Assembly: GCF_001592935.1 (NCBI RefSeq)
Contig: NZ_LRDB01000007.1
Span: forward strand, 1 to 64,000
Source: Roseivirga echinicomitans
GTDB taxonomy: Bacteria > Bacteroidota > Bacteroidia > Cytophagales > Cyclobacteriaceae
Length of the DNA: 64,000 bases
Direction of reading: 5' to 3'
Shown here: positions 33,451-42,544 of the stretch, one piece after another
How the letters are laid out: every line of letters starts with the position of its first letter
How positions within the stretch are numbered: the stretch's first letter is position 1
The notes under the pieces: model-generated
Database searches by the model: none
Told to the model about the DNA's origin: nothing
What the model saw: the letters and a program-made list of their open reading frames with translations, nothing else
Made by a program: the position numbers and the translations under genes

Positions 33451-33517
33451 TTTGCTTTCTAAAATTACCGAATATCAGAAAAATATGGGTTGCGCGTTAC
33501 CTTTGGTTTTATTAAAG

Positions 33518-33967
33518 ATGTATAAATCATTTTTATGCTATAAATTAAGGGTAGTGAAGAGCCTCTTTGTCGCCATATTGATTTTCGGTTGTCTGTCTAC
33601 CAATGCCCAAGGTGTTGGAGACCCCTCTTATATTCGGAGTGTCTTTTTTAGAGGAGGAAGTTCTTATGTTAGTTCTCAGGAATCTAAACAGTTACTGGCT
33701 TTTCTTGATTCCATTCCAAACGTACATAATTTCCTGATTACCGTACATAGCCACACAGATGATGTAGGCGGAAGCGAATACAATGAGTTACTTTCCGAAG
33801 CGCGAAGTCAATCGGTGATTAAGTTGCTTTTAAAAAAGGAAGACATTAAAAAAGAGTCCATTGAAATCAAGGATTTTGGACTCTTTAACCCTACCTACGA
33901 CAACTCCACTAATTACGGAAGGCGCATGAATAGGAGGGTAGACATCATTTTTTGGCTCACTATTTAG
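33518..33967 (+). CDS. Small secreted protein with an OmpA-like peptidoglycan-binding domain
   Basis: A signal peptide (VVKSLFVAILIFGCLSTNAQ) precedes a 110-residue OmpA C-terminal-like domain: FLDSIPNVHNFLITVHSHTD, GGSEYNELLSEARSQSVIKL and a final MNRRVDIIFWL. Such domains bind the diaminopimelate of peptidoglycan. There is no beta-barrel, so this is a free-standing periplasmic domain. The start is uncertain: the ATG at 33518 is used here; a GTG at 33554 would give a more typical signal peptide. It is divergent from gluconokinase. Confidence 0.75.
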   Translation: MYKSFLCYKLRVVKSLFVAILIFGCLSTNAQGVGDPSYIRSVFFRGGSSYVSSQESKQLLAFLDSIPNVHNFLITVHSHTDDVGGSEYNELLSEARSQSVIKLLLKKEDIKKESIEIKDFGLFNPTYDNSTNYGRRMNRRVDIIFWLTI

Positions 33968-33975
33968 CGAAGTTT

Positions 33976-34686
33976 TTATCTATATTCTGGGTTTTCAAAG
34001 CTCCATCTGTTACCATTATCCCAATCTTTTCTGGAATTTCCATAAGCTGAATACCCCCCCGCTTCTTTTAACATTTTGCCCAAATGCATTAGGTTGTAAG
34101 TCATAAAGGTGGTGTTTCTATTAGTGAAGTCATTTTGGCTGGCATTAGACTCTTTGTCTAAATAACTTGGTCCAGGACCTATTTCGCCTAGCCATCCACA
34201 ATCAGATTGAGGAGCTACCGAGTATCCAATGTGTTGTAGAGCGTAAAGAATTGACATGGCATTATGTTTCACACCATCTTCATTTCCGGTAATTACGCAG
34301 CCACCCACTTTGCCATAGAAGAGGTATTGACCTTTGTCGTTTTGCATGCCACTCATGGCATAAAGTCGTTCAATCAGCTTTTGAGCTACCGATGATTTTT
34401 CACCTAACCAAATAGGTGTACCCACAATAAGAATATCAGCGTCTAAAACTCGCTTCACCAGTTCAGGCCATTCGTCTTTTTCCCAACCATGCTCGGTCAT
34501 ATCAGGATAAACACCCAAAGCCACTTCATGGTCAACCAATCGCATATGGTCAACAATGACTCCTTCCTTTTCCATAATGTCCATGGAGACTTTCATGAGT
34601 CCATGGGTATGGCTTACCTCTGGTGATTTTTTAAGGGTACAATTGATAAACAATGCCTTTAGCGATTTGAAATCTATTTTGTTCAT
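33976..34686 (-). CDS. Flavodoxin-fold NAD(P)H-dependent oxidoreductase
   Basis: The 236-residue protein is of the NADPH-dependent FMN reductase/flavodoxin-like class. KALFINCTLKKSPEVSHT is the FMN phosphate-binding start, DADILIVGTPIWLGEKSS the flavin-contacting loop and GGCVITGNEDGVKHNAM follows. It probably reduces quinones, azo compounds or flavin with NAD(P)H as an electron donor. It is cytoplasmic. It is convergent with the OmpA-like gene, 8 bp apart. The substrate is unknown. Confidence 0.85.
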   Translation of the reverse strand: MNKIDFKSLKALFINCTLKKSPEVSHTHGLMKVSMDIMEKEGVIVDHMRLVDHEVALGVYPDMTEHGWEKDEWPELVKRVLDADILIVGTPIWLGEKSSVAQKLIERLYAMSGMQNDKGQYLFYGKVGGCVITGNEDGVKHNAMSILYALQHIGYSVAPQSDCGWLGEIGPGPSYLDKESNASQNDFTNRNTTFMTYNLMHLGKMLKEAGGYSAYGNSRKDWDNGNRWSFENPEYR

Positions 34687-34716
34687 AATGTATTTATGTT
34701 TTTGTAAACAGTTTAA

Positions 34717-34830
34717 GCTTATTCGTTAGAATAAGCCAAGTAGATGAGCATAAGGAGGTCGGCTGAGGGACCTATTGATCAATTTGATTCAAGAAAGCGA
34801 ATCAAGGATGGTTATACTTTGCGAAGTATA
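34717..34830. repeat. Cluster of small palindromes
   Basis: GCTTATTC-GTTA-GAATAAGC (34717-34736) and TATACTT-TGCG-AAGTATA (34813-34830) are perfect hairpins. GATTC...GAATC and GGTC...GACC lie between them. No T tracts follow, so they are not clear terminators. I did not find further copies in the window. Confidence 0.55.
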
Positions 34831-34918
34831 GACAAAAAGGTGACCCAAAGTAGGTTTTCAACCAAAACATGCCGTCAAGATTATTCCTCATCAAGCCACC
34901 CTTTATGATTTTGGGTTT

Positions 34919-35110
34919 TTATAGGGAATCAATGAATTTCTTCACTGCTTCTTTAGATTCACCCGTTTTTTCCTGAATTCTACCAAGAAGTTCATCTTCC
35001 TGACCTTCAGCATAAGTTAAATCGTCATCGGTAAGGCTGCCATACTTTTGCTTCACTTTACCTTTTAATTGATTCCAATTTCCTTTGATTTTATCTGTTG
35101 TTGCACTCAT
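34919..35110 (-). CDS. CsbD family stress-response protein
   Basis: The 63-residue protein has the CsbD pattern: IKGNWNQLKGKVKQKYGSLT, DDDLTYAEGQEDELLGRIQE and a final helix with KTGESKEAVKKFI. CsbD proteins are small, charged and induced by general stress (sigma-B in Bacillus, osmotic and phage stress elsewhere); their molecular function is unresolved. It is monocistronic with a long (260 bp) upstream region shared with the divergent padR gene. Confidence 0.92.
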   Translation of the reverse strand: MSATTDKIKGNWNQLKGKVKQKYGSLTDDDLTYAEGQEDELLGRIQEKTGESKEAVKKFIDSL

Positions 35111-35370
35111 GATTTTTAAATTTTAGTGATACCTCCATAGTTGCAACAGCCATTCCGTTATTTATGTGTTATGTTTAAGTGTCTGTTAAATAGAGTGTTG
35201 AGTGTTTTTTTTCTAAATATGAAACTTATGTTTACGTGTGACTTTTCTACAAAGCATGGATTTCATTACACATGTTGTTGGTCATGTGGGTATAAATAAA
35301 AGCTAACCTTTGTAACCTTTTAACGAGTCTTGAGTATATTGTTTACAAAAGTGATGATAATGTTAATTCA

Positions 35371-35700
35371 ATGAGAGGGACACACCTAGGAGAATTCGAA
35401 GAGCTTGTACTTTTGGCGGTTGCCGCACTTAATGATAACGCTTATGCTGTGGTGGTGAAAAGCGAAATAGAAGAGAAGGCCGATCGTAAAGTGAACATCA
35501 GTGCCATTCATACCGCCTTATATAGGTTGGAGGAAAAGGGCTTTTTGGAATCCAGCGTTGGAGGGGCTACAAAAACAAGAGGAGGGAAGAGTAAGCGTTT
35601 TTTTAAGGTCACCGCTTACGGCTTTAAATCCTTGAGAGAAGCCCAATCATTGCGTCAGTCCTTTTGGAATGTAATTCCACAGTTATCAACTCAAAAATGA
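35371..35700 (+). CDS. PadR family transcriptional regulator (second copy)
   Basis: The 109-residue winged-helix protein is paralogous to the one at 26671 (same length, shared LGEFEELVLLAV start and WNVIPQLS-like ending). Its last codons overlap the permease start (ATGA), a tight operon. The upstream sequence has only a weak palindrome, TTGT-TT-ACAA at 35339-35348, as an operator candidate. It presumably represses its own operon in response to an unknown ligand. Confidence 0.9.
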   Translation: MRGTHLGEFEELVLLAVAALNDNAYAVVVKSEIEEKADRKVNISAIHTALYRLEEKGFLESSVGGATKTRGGKSKRFFKVTAYGFKSLREAQSLRQSFWNVIPQLSTQK

Positions 35701-38312
35701 AACAACAACAGCCTCCTGTACTATTAAGGAAATTACTGAAACGGATAATAGCTCCGGAAATCTACGATGAAGTAGAGGGAGATTTAGCCGAACTTTTTCA
35801 AGAGCGATTACATGAAATGAGCATGAAAAGGGCCAAATGGCGCTATTTTATTGATGTCCTTTGCTCACTCCGCAATTTTGGTTTAAAACGAAAACTCACA
35901 TTTTATAATCCACTGGTCATGTACAAAAACTATTTCAAAATCACCTTCCGAAATTTGCTCAAATACAAGGGCTATTCATTCATTAATATTTTCGGGCTTG
36001 CTTTGGGTATGGCTTCTTGCCTACTCATTCTTCTTTTTGTCAACAACGAACTCAGTTTCGATGGTTTTCATGAAAAGAAGGACAATATCTATCGACTAGA
36101 CGAGGTGCAGAGCTTTGGTGCTGTTTCAGAACAGAAGGTAGCCTTATCTATGTATCCCATGGGGCCGAACCTATTAGCTGATTATCCTGAAATCACGGAT
36201 TTTACTCGCTATTGGACATTGGGCAGGACATTGGTTCAATACAAAGATCAATCGCACTATACCGAAAACCTTGTTCGAGTGGATACTTCCTTTTTGAAGA
36301 TGTTCGATTTTCAGATGATAGAAGGAAACAGGTATTCCGTATTTGATGAACCTAACAATCTGATTTTAAGCGAAACATTGGCCAAGCGGATTTTTGGAGA
36401 CGAAAACCCAATTGGCCAAATTATTAGAACTGGAGAGGGAGATGAGAATCAAATAAAGGTCACAGGCGTGTTCGCAGATGTGCCTGATAATTCTCATTTA
36501 CAATTCGATGCTTTGACGAGCACTAAACTTTGGGATTCAGAACAAAGAAGAAATGGATGGGGATCGAATTACCTCAATACCTATTTGCAGCTGGCGAATA
36601 ACACAGATGTAGAAAAGCTTGAAGCCAAGTTTGATGACTTTTTAGTAAAATATATGGGCGAAGAGGTGTTGGAGTTTTACTCCCTATTTCTTCAACCTTT
36701 GTCCGATGTTCATTTGGGCTCCATGGACATTACGCACGACTACAATAACCACAAGAAATTTGCGCGTAGCTCAGTAAACATATTTCTGATTTTGGCATTT
36801 TTTGTTCTGCTCATTGCCAGTATCAACTTCATGAACCTTTCTACTGCAAGAGCAGCTACTCGATCTAGAGAGGTCGGTGTTAGAAAGTCAATAGGGGCCT
36901 ATAAAGGACAGATTACGGGGCAGTTTATGATGGAGTCGATCATGCTTTCATTCATGGCGCTCATTATTGCTTTTTTATTGAGTTTTGTCGCCATTGGGCC
37001 TCTGAACGGAATTATAGATAGAAATCTTGAGCTATCGTTTTTCTTCCAACCACTCCACCTTATTCTGGTTTTGGCTATTGCTATAGTCATTGGTTTCTTA
37101 TCTGGGGTATATCCCGCTTTGGTGATGTCTGGTTTCAATACTGTAATGGCTTTGAAGGGCAGCGGAATGAAGTCTGGTAAATCCTTTTTCAGAAATGCGT
37201 TGGTCGTGTTTCAATATGCTATTGCTATCGCTATTATCATTGGTACTGTGTTGGCTACTCAGCAGCTTAATTATATGCAGAACCTCGATTTGGGCTTCAA
37301 AAAGGACTTGGTGGTTACTGTCAACATGTATAATGATACCAATTCGAAATACGAATTATTCAAAACGGAATTGAGGAATCAATCTAACATTACCGATGTA
37401 ACCGCTACTACGCAACGATTGGGTAATAACCTACACCAGACAAGCATTCAATACAGGGCTGACACCGCTTTGATTAATGGATCTAGTTCGTTTGTCGTGG
37501 TAGACAACAATTTCATGGACTTCTTTGAAATGGAAATTTTGGAGGGCAGGGCTTTGAGTGATCAATATGCTAATGATAAAGCAGGGTTGAGTTTTGTTGT
37601 GAATGAAACCTTGGCCAAAGAGTTAGGAGCAGGAGATCGAGAAGTACTGGGGATGCCATTCCATTTTGGCGGAAACGACACGCTTGGAGCCATAGTTGGG
37701 ATTGTAAAGGACTTTAGCTACAATAAGCTCAATTTGAAAGTAGAGCCACTTTTCATGAGTCAACAACCATGGGGTTGGAGCGAAGTAGATGTGAAACTTA
37801 GAGCAGATAAATTACAAGAAGGCCTTGCTGAAATTGAAGCAGTATGGTCTACACTATACCCTCAGCGTCCGTTTGAGTATCAGTTTTTGGATGACCACAT
37901 CGATAAGATGTACCAGTCGGAGCAACAGCTGACAAAGGTGATCAGTATACTGTCTGTTTTGGCCATTATCATTGCTTCCCTTGGACTCTTCGGCTTGGCT
38001 TCCTTTACTGTTAAGCAACGTTTGAAAGAAATGGGAATTAGAAAGGTGTTGGGTGCTTCAGTAAGCCAAATAGTAATGATCCTTTCCAAGAAATTCACCG
38101 CTTTGGTGTTAATTGCATTCATCATCTCAGCGCCAATCACTTATTATATGATGGACCAATGGTTAGCGAGTTATGCCAACAGTATTGGTATAGGCATCGG
38201 TATTTTTCTGATGGTGGGTATTGGTTCTTGGCTGATTGCACTACTGACAGTGAGTCTACAGTCCTATCGCGTGGCTAGTTCAAACCCAGTTGAAACTTTA
38301 AGGATAGAGTAA
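35697..38312 (+). CDS. FtsX/MacB-type ABC transporter permease with prefix domain (second copy)
   Basis: The 871-residue membrane protein has the same layout as the permease at 27000: a helical prefix (IYDEVEGDLAELFQERLHEM), a first MacB core plus FtsX block, then a second ending GLFGLASFTVKQRLKEMGIR and three TMs. The in-frame ATG at 35664 lies inside padR and is unlikely; the ATG at 35697 overlaps the padR stop (ATGA). No ATPase gene is adjacent. The two PadR-permease operons 9 kb apart probably arose by duplication and have since diverged considerably. Confidence 0.88.
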   Translation: MKQQQPPVLLRKLLKRIIAPEIYDEVEGDLAELFQERLHEMSMKRAKWRYFIDVLCSLRNFGLKRKLTFYNPLVMYKNYFKITFRNLLKYKGYSFINIFGLALGMASCLLILLFVNNELSFDGFHEKKDNIYRLDEVQSFGAVSEQKVALSMYPMGPNLLADYPEITDFTRYWTLGRTLVQYKDQSHYTENLVRVDTSFLKMFDFQMIEGNRYSVFDEPNNLILSETLAKRIFGDENPIGQIIRTGEGDENQIKVTGVFADVPDNSHLQFDALTSTKLWDSEQRRNGWGSNYLNTYLQLANNTDVEKLEAKFDDFLVKYMGEEVLEFYSLFLQPLSDVHLGSMDITHDYNNHKKFARSSVNIFLILAFFVLLIASINFMNLSTARAATRSREVGVRKSIGAYKGQITGQFMMESIMLSFMALIIAFLLSFVAIGPLNGIIDRNLELSFFFQPLHLILVLAIAIVIGFLSGVYPALVMSGFNTVMALKGSGMKSGKSFFRNALVVFQYAIAIAIIIGTVLATQQLNYMQNLDLGFKKDLVVTVNMYNDTNSKYELFKTELRNQSNITDVTATTQRLGNNLHQTSIQYRADTALINGSSSFVVVDNNFMDFFEMEILEGRALSDQYANDKAGLSFVVNETLAKELGAGDREVLGMPFHFGGNDTLGAIVGIVKDFSYNKLNLKVEPLFMSQQPWGWSEVDVKLRADKLQEGLAEIEAVWSTLYPQRPFEYQFLDDHIDKMYQSEQQLTKVISILSVLAIIIASLGLFGLASFTVKQRLKEMGIRKVLGASVSQIVMILSKKFTALVLIAFIISAPITYYMMDQWLASYANSIGIGIGIFLMVGIGSWLIALLTVSLQSYRVASSNPVETLRIE

Positions 38313-38331
38313 GGCATTGAATTAGTCTTTC

Positions 38332-38339
38332 TATCTTTG
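38332..38339 (+). promoter_or_regulatory. -7 promoter box abutting a start codon (possible leaderless mRNA)
   Basis: TATCTTTG matches TAnnTTTG and ends 4 bp before the ATG at 38344, so transcription would begin at or next to the start codon. No -33 TTG was found at the usual spacing; one lies at 38317, only 12 bp upstream of the -7 box. Confidence 0.4.
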
Positions 38340-38343
38340 GGCT

Positions 38344-39552
38344 ATGCCCCAAAATATAGCAGTTATTGGAGGAGGGGCGGCAGGATTTTTTGCCGCCTTT
38401 TCTTGTAAAGTTCACTTACCCGATGCTAGTGTCACCATTTTTGAGAAAACTGGGAAGTTACTTTCTAAAGTAAAGGTTTCTGGAGGCGGGCGCTGTAATG
38501 TGACGCATGCTTGCTTTAATAATAATGACTTAGTTAAATTCTACCCAAGAGGAGGAAAGCAGCTTAAAAAGGTGTTCGGGCAGTTTACGACAACCGATAC
38601 CGTGGCATGGTTTGAAGAAAGAGGAGTGGAGTTGAAAGCCGAAGCTGATAACCGAATGTTCCCGACCACCGACAGCTCTCAAACGATTATTGACTGCTTT
38701 TTAAGAGAAACAGATAAGTTAGGAATTCAAGTGGTACTCAACGCTAATGTAAATTCCATTCAGCCTAAAGGTTCTGGTTTTGATTTACAAATTGGAGAAA
38801 AAATTCAGCACTTCGATAAAGTGATTGTTGCTTCAGGCGGAAGCCCAAAAGCACAAGGCTTTGATTGGCTGAAGGATTTGGGGCACGAGATTATTACTCC
38901 TGTGCCTTCTCTCTTCACTTTCAATATGCCCAAGGAGCCTATCAAGAACTTAATGGGACTGTCGGTTCCAAATGCTACTGTGCGCGTTCAGGGCACTAAA
39001 CTTCAGCAATCGGGGCCATTGCTCATTACTCACTGGGGAATGAGCGGCCCAGCCATATTAAAAACTTCCGCTTGGGGGGCTAGGGTATTGGCTGACCTTG
39101 GTTACAATTTCAAGATCCAGGTGAATTGGTTAGGAGCAATGAATGAGGAAGAGCTGAGAACTTGGTTTGTCAATTCCCTTCAATCCATTGGGAAAAGGAA
39201 AATCAGAAATAAGAATCCGTTGGATTTACCCAATCGACTTTGGGACTTCTTTCTGGAGAAAGTAGAGGTTGACGGTGAAGGCATTTGGGCTGAAATCGGT
39301 AAGAAGAATCTCAATAGATTAATCAATCTTCTTTTGAACGATACCTATGAGGTAAAAGGAAAAACGACCTTTAAGGAAGAGTTTGTGACCTCTGGGGGTG
39401 TGGTCTTGGCCGATGTTGATTTCAATACCATGGAAAGCAGGAAATGCTCAGGTTTATTCTTTGCGGGAGAAGTGATTGATGTGGATGGCGTCACGGGAGG
39501 TTTTAACTTTCAAGCCGCTTGGAGTACTGGTTTTGTAGCAGGGAAATCTTGA
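38344..39552 (+). CDS. HI0933/YhiN family FAD-dependent oxidoreductase
   Basis: The 402-residue flavoprotein has the dinucleotide-binding motif IGGGAAGFFAAFSC at residues 7-20, with SGGGRCNVTH near 46-55. VIVASGGSPKAQG and a C-terminal GEVIDVDGVTGGFNFQAAW, the FAD-binding end motif, follow. The family (also called aminoacetone oxidase family) is widespread but has no firmly known substrate. It is cytoplasmic and monocistronic, with a bidirectional terminator shared with the convergent gene at 39629. Confidence 0.9.
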   Translation: MPQNIAVIGGGAAGFFAAFSCKVHLPDASVTIFEKTGKLLSKVKVSGGGRCNVTHACFNNNDLVKFYPRGGKQLKKVFGQFTTTDTVAWFEERGVELKAEADNRMFPTTDSSQTIIDCFLRETDKLGIQVVLNANVNSIQPKGSGFDLQIGEKIQHFDKVIVASGGSPKAQGFDWLKDLGHEIITPVPSLFTFNMPKEPIKNLMGLSVPNATVRVQGTKLQQSGPLLITHWGMSGPAILKTSAWGARVLADLGYNFKIQVNWLGAMNEEELRTWFVNSLQSIGKRKIRNKNPLDLPNRLWDFFLEKVEVDGEGIWAEIGKKNLNRLINLLLNDTYEVKGKTTFKEEFVTSGGVVLADVDFNTMESRKCSGLFFAGEVIDVDGVTGGFNFQAAWSTGFVAGKS

Positions 39553-39571
39553 GCATAGATTCATTAGGCAC

Positions 39572-39606
39572 AAAAAAAGAGCTCCTGATTCCTCAGAAGC
39601 TCTTTT
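39572..39606. terminator. Bidirectional intrinsic terminator
   Basis: AAAAGAGCTCCTGA and TCAGAAGCTCTTTT arms have A and T runs on both sides. It sits between the convergent genes ending at 39552 and 39629. Confidence 0.8.
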
Positions 39607-39628
39607 GAGTTATGATTGAAAACTCAAA

Positions 39629-40003
39629 TTAGATTTTAACAAGCTCTGCTTGAATGCTGTACTTGTCTATGATACGCTGTGTGAACTGCATGCTACCATG
39701 GGGAACATAAATTTGAAATTCACCACTTTTCATTTTAGCCAATAGCTCAAGCACTTTCCATTTACTGGCCAATTCACTTGGGTCTACATCTTTCTTAGAG
39801 ATTTCGAAGTATCCTTTTCCGCCCCATTTCTCAGCAGTAATGTCAGGAATCAATTCAGATTCGTGATTTTGGCCTACGATACTTGCAGGTACTTCATAAG
39901 GTTCAATAGTTGCTTTTATGTCTGTAAAACCTCTACGCAAAAGCTTACTAATTACTTCTTCAATTTTCTCATCGTACTTTGAACCTTTAGATTCTGCTGT
40001 CAT
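39629..40003 (-). CDS. Unknown soluble protein with a PD-(D/E)XK-like pattern
   Basis: The 124-residue protein has the order helix (IEEVISKLLRRGF), strand, ELIPDITAEKWGGKGYFEIS, helix (SELASKWKVLELLAK), then a strand FQIYVPHGS. This resembles the core of PD-(D/E)XK-type domains, in which PD is followed by an E-x-K strand, a helix and a V-P strand. Here the catalytic Lys position reads Ser (EIS), so nuclease activity is doubtful. The assignment is by pattern only. The gene is monocistronic and has no signal peptide. Confidence 0.55.
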   Translation of the reverse strand: MTAESKGSKYDEKIEEVISKLLRRGFTDIKATIEPYEVPASIVGQNHESELIPDITAEKWGGKGYFEISKKDVDPSELASKWKVLELLAKMKSGEFQIYVPHGSMQFTQRIIDKYSIQAELVKI

Positions 40004-40108
40004 AACTTCATTTTTGGATTAGAAATCCGTTCAATTAAACAATATATTCAAAAAGGCAGGATTGATGTTTGTTGATCGAATCCCACTTTATGTAAATTCT
40101 AATAGATT

Positions 40109-40699
40109 TTAATTTCCCTCCGGTGGGGTAATCATTATATGAGCCCGGTGTGTTCCAGGAAACATCAACCACGGATGGCCAGGGCCATTTGGTCTTAGAG
40201 GTAATCCTGTCGAGGCTTGAGTAGCTTGAGGTGTATAGATCACATATCTATAACTTGCTCCTTCAATTTCCTCGGTTTCAGGATTGTATTTGGCATTTTG
40301 GCCATAATAGATATGAAGTACAGAGCCGTAGTTAGGCATTTTTAACGTGCCAGCTTCAGCTTCGGCTTCTCTCATTGTGAGTACATCTGCTCTTCCTTTA
40401 CCTTTGGATTTTAACTCTCGTCCACGGGCCATAAAGGGTTCAGCATCGACTCCGTAACATACTACTTCAAACCCTTCTTGGTTTGGGTCATCTGAGCGAA
40501 CAATAAAACCGTTTGTTCCTTCACGCAGTGTGATGAACTTTCCGTCATTATCAAACCCATAAACATGAGCACCGTCTCTCACTTCAACAGGAGCAGCTAG
40601 TAATGCCATTTTTATTTGATCAGCCTTGTTGTCTTGAGCCTTACAGCCAACACACAGGACTAGGAAAAAACAGAATGGGATAAATTTTAGGAGTTTCAT
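40109..40699 (-). CDS. Predicted lipoprotein of unknown function
   Basis: The 196-residue protein has a lipobox in MKLLKFIPFCFFLVLCVGC (Cys19), then KAQD. The mature part includes FDNDGKFITLREGTNGFIV, a Met/Glu-rich helix and a C-terminal PGTHRAHIMITPPEG with two His. The same overall pattern occurs in uncharacterised Bacteroidota secreted proteins, I believe, but I cannot name a family. It is probably periplasmic and membrane anchored. No operon partner is evident. Confidence 0.68.
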   Translation of the reverse strand: MKLLKFIPFCFFLVLCVGCKAQDNKADQIKMALLAAPVEVRDGAHVYGFDNDGKFITLREGTNGFIVRSDDPNQEGFEVVCYGVDAEPFMARGRELKSKGKGRADVLTMREAEAEAGTLKMPNYGSVLHIYYGQNAKYNPETEEIEGASYRYVIYTPQATQASTGLPLRPNGPGHPWLMFPGTHRAHIMITPPEGN

Positions 40700-40913
40700 T
40701 GGCGCAGATATGCCGCAATATACGAAGAGTATCGCATTTTACAGAATATAATGCCCAATAGAATTAATTAAGAATAAATAAATTGTTATGTTGAAAGGTT
40801 TTTTAAAAATAGATAAGCTTCACTTTAGTGCTTCAAACCCTAAAAGCATTAAAATAGATATCGGTCAACTTAAAAAGTTTTGTCATCTTTAGCCTAATCC
40901 AGAAACTCTCCAT

Positions 40914-41474
40914 ATGAATGAATCAGTTTACCGTTCTGTTAATTATTCCAAAACTCTGATCACTGAATTAATGATACCTTCTTATGCCAATTTTGGTGGT
41001 AAAATTCACGGAGGTACTATTCTGTCTTTAATGGATAAAGTGGCTTATGCCTGCTCTGCTAAACACGCTGGAGGCTATTGCGTTACGGCTTCAATGAATG
41101 TGGTTGATTTTTTAGCACCCGTTGAGGTAGGTGATCTAGTTCATTTACATGCTTCCGTAAATCACGTAGGCACTTCTTCGGTTACCGTAGGGATAAGGGT
41201 AGAGGCGGAGAGTATCATTACTGGAGAAATTAGACATACGAATTCTTCTTACTTTACAATGGTGCGTTTGGATGCGACTTCTAAAAAAGCAATACCAGTT
41301 CCGGGCTTGACACTTGAAACCAGAGAAGACATGAGGCGGTTCTTAGAGGCAATGAAACGAAAAGAGCTAGTGCAAGAGTACAAGGCTAACTTCAAAAACA
41401 CTGTCGACAGTTTAGACCTAGATCACATTGAAGAATTGTTGAAAGATCAGAATTGCCAAATTCAAGGCGCCTAA
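40914..41474 (+). CDS. Acyl-CoA thioesterase, hotdog fold (YciA/BACH type)
   Basis: The 186-residue hotdog-fold protein has PSYANFGGKIHGGTILSLMD near residue 22 and KVAYACSAKHAG following, giving the active-site Asp and HGG. A strand SVTVGIRVEAESIITGE and the terminal HTNSSYFTMVRLD complete the domain, with a helical tail of about 60 residues. It hydrolyses acyl-CoA to free acid and CoA in the cytoplasm; chain-length preference cannot be read from sequence. It is convergent with the Asp-box gene, 8 bp apart. Confidence 0.9.
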   Translation: MNESVYRSVNYSKTLITELMIPSYANFGGKIHGGTILSLMDKVAYACSAKHAGGYCVTASMNVVDFLAPVEVGDLVHLHASVNHVGTSSVTVGIRVEAESIITGEIRHTNSSYFTMVRLDATSKKAIPVPGLTLETREDMRRFLEAMKRKELVQEYKANFKNTVDSLDLDHIEELLKDQNCQIQGA

Positions 41475-41482
41475 ACCGGATT

Positions 41483-42544
41483 CTATTCAGAAATAAAAGT
41501 CACACACCGTACCGTACTCAAATTCTGACTTATTGTCGTCCAATGCTCGCCTTTGTCTATTGAAGTATAGAGGTTGCCATTGTTTGTGCCGAAGACCAAA
41601 TCATTACCCTTGATGTCCATTGCATCGCGCAGTATCAAATCAAAGGCTGGTTTTGGAAGTCCATTTTCGAGCGACTCCCAGTTTTGCCCTGCATCTTTTG
41701 TGTAATACACTGCTAGCTTTTGTTGATGGGGAATTCTCAAATGATCGCTTTGTGCTGGAATTACCCAAGCCTCTGAATCATTGTCTTCCGCAATGGCCAT
41801 TGCAAAACCATAAACTGCTTTTCCTCTCTTGTCAGTAACGTCTCGCCATGTTTTCCCTAGGTCCTCGGAGCGGTAGATACCACAGTGGTTCTGTTGCCAA
41901 AGCACGTTGGGATTTGTTTTCGATTGGCAAATCGTATGTGGATCGTGGCCAACAACACTTTCTGTATTGGGTAAAAAAAAGGCCTTGAGCCCCGTATTGG
42001 TTGGCTGCCAAGTTATTCCGCCATCATAAGTTTGGAAAACGCCCGCACAACTAATGCCCACGATTAAATGGTTTTCATTTTCTGAACTGGAAAGAACGGT
42101 ATGCAAAAATGGAGAATTACTTCCTTTTCCACCGCCTTGCCAACTGGATCGAGAAGGATGGTTGCTGAGCCCGTTTATTTCATTCCAACTTTCACCTAAG
42201 TCGTCAGAGTAGAATAGGGCAGCGGGTTCGGTGCCTATATAGAGACGTTGAATATTGCCAATATTTTGAGATTCAATCGTCCAAATGGATTTGAGCGTAA
42301 AGGGGCTTTCTGTAGAGAATTTAGGACTGCTTACTTCAGTAAAGGTTTCGCCCATGTTTGCTGAAACATAAACCTTTGGCCCCCAATGTTTATGGTTGAT
42401 CGCTACCCACCAGTGTTGGTTCTTATCGGTATGAAAAGCACCAATAGGCATTCCTATAAAGTGAATGTCGGCCAATACCCACTCGTTGTGTTCTGTTTGC
42501 TTATAAATAAGCAATCCTTTGTCTGTGCCTACTGCTAATCTCAT
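41483..42544 (-). CDS. Asp-box (BNR/sortilin-like) beta-propeller protein
   Basis: The 353-residue protein has at least five Asp-box motifs of the form S-x-D-x-G-x-x-W: YSDDLGESW, YDGGITW, SEDLGKTW, TKDAGQNW and SIDKGEHW. This indicates a seven-bladed-type propeller like sialidase or VPS10 domains. There is no signal peptide, so it is likely cytoplasmic. Its start codon overlaps the stop of the MoaD/ThiS-like gene (TAATG), indicating coupled translation. It is often misannotated as sialidase or glycosyl hydrolase; a role alongside a ubiquitin-like sulfur carrier is more likely from context. The activity is unknown. Confidence 0.8.
   Translation of the reverse strand: MRLAVGTDKGLLIYKQTEHNEWVLADIHFIGMPIGAFHTDKNQHWWVAINHKHWGPKVYVSANMGETFTEVSSPKFSTESPFTLKSIWTIESQNIGNIQRLYIGTEPAALFYSDDLGESWNEINGLSNHPSRSSWQGGGKGSNSPFLHTVLSSSENENHLIVGISCAGVFQTYDGGITWQPTNTGLKAFFLPNTESVVGHDPHTICQSKTNPNVLWQQNHCGIYRSEDLGKTWRDVTDKRGKAVYGFAMAIAEDNDSEAWVIPAQSDHLRIPHQQKLAVYYTKDAGQNWESLENGLPKPAFDLILRDAMDIKGNDLVFGTNNGNLYTSIDKGEHWTTISQNLSTVRCVTFISE

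Noticed and set aside
41483-42544. Sialidase or glycosyl hydrolase call for the Asp-box protein
   Set aside because: Asp-boxes mark propeller blades only; no signal peptide or sialidase catalytic Arg triad was recognised and the gene is coupled to a MoaD-like gene.
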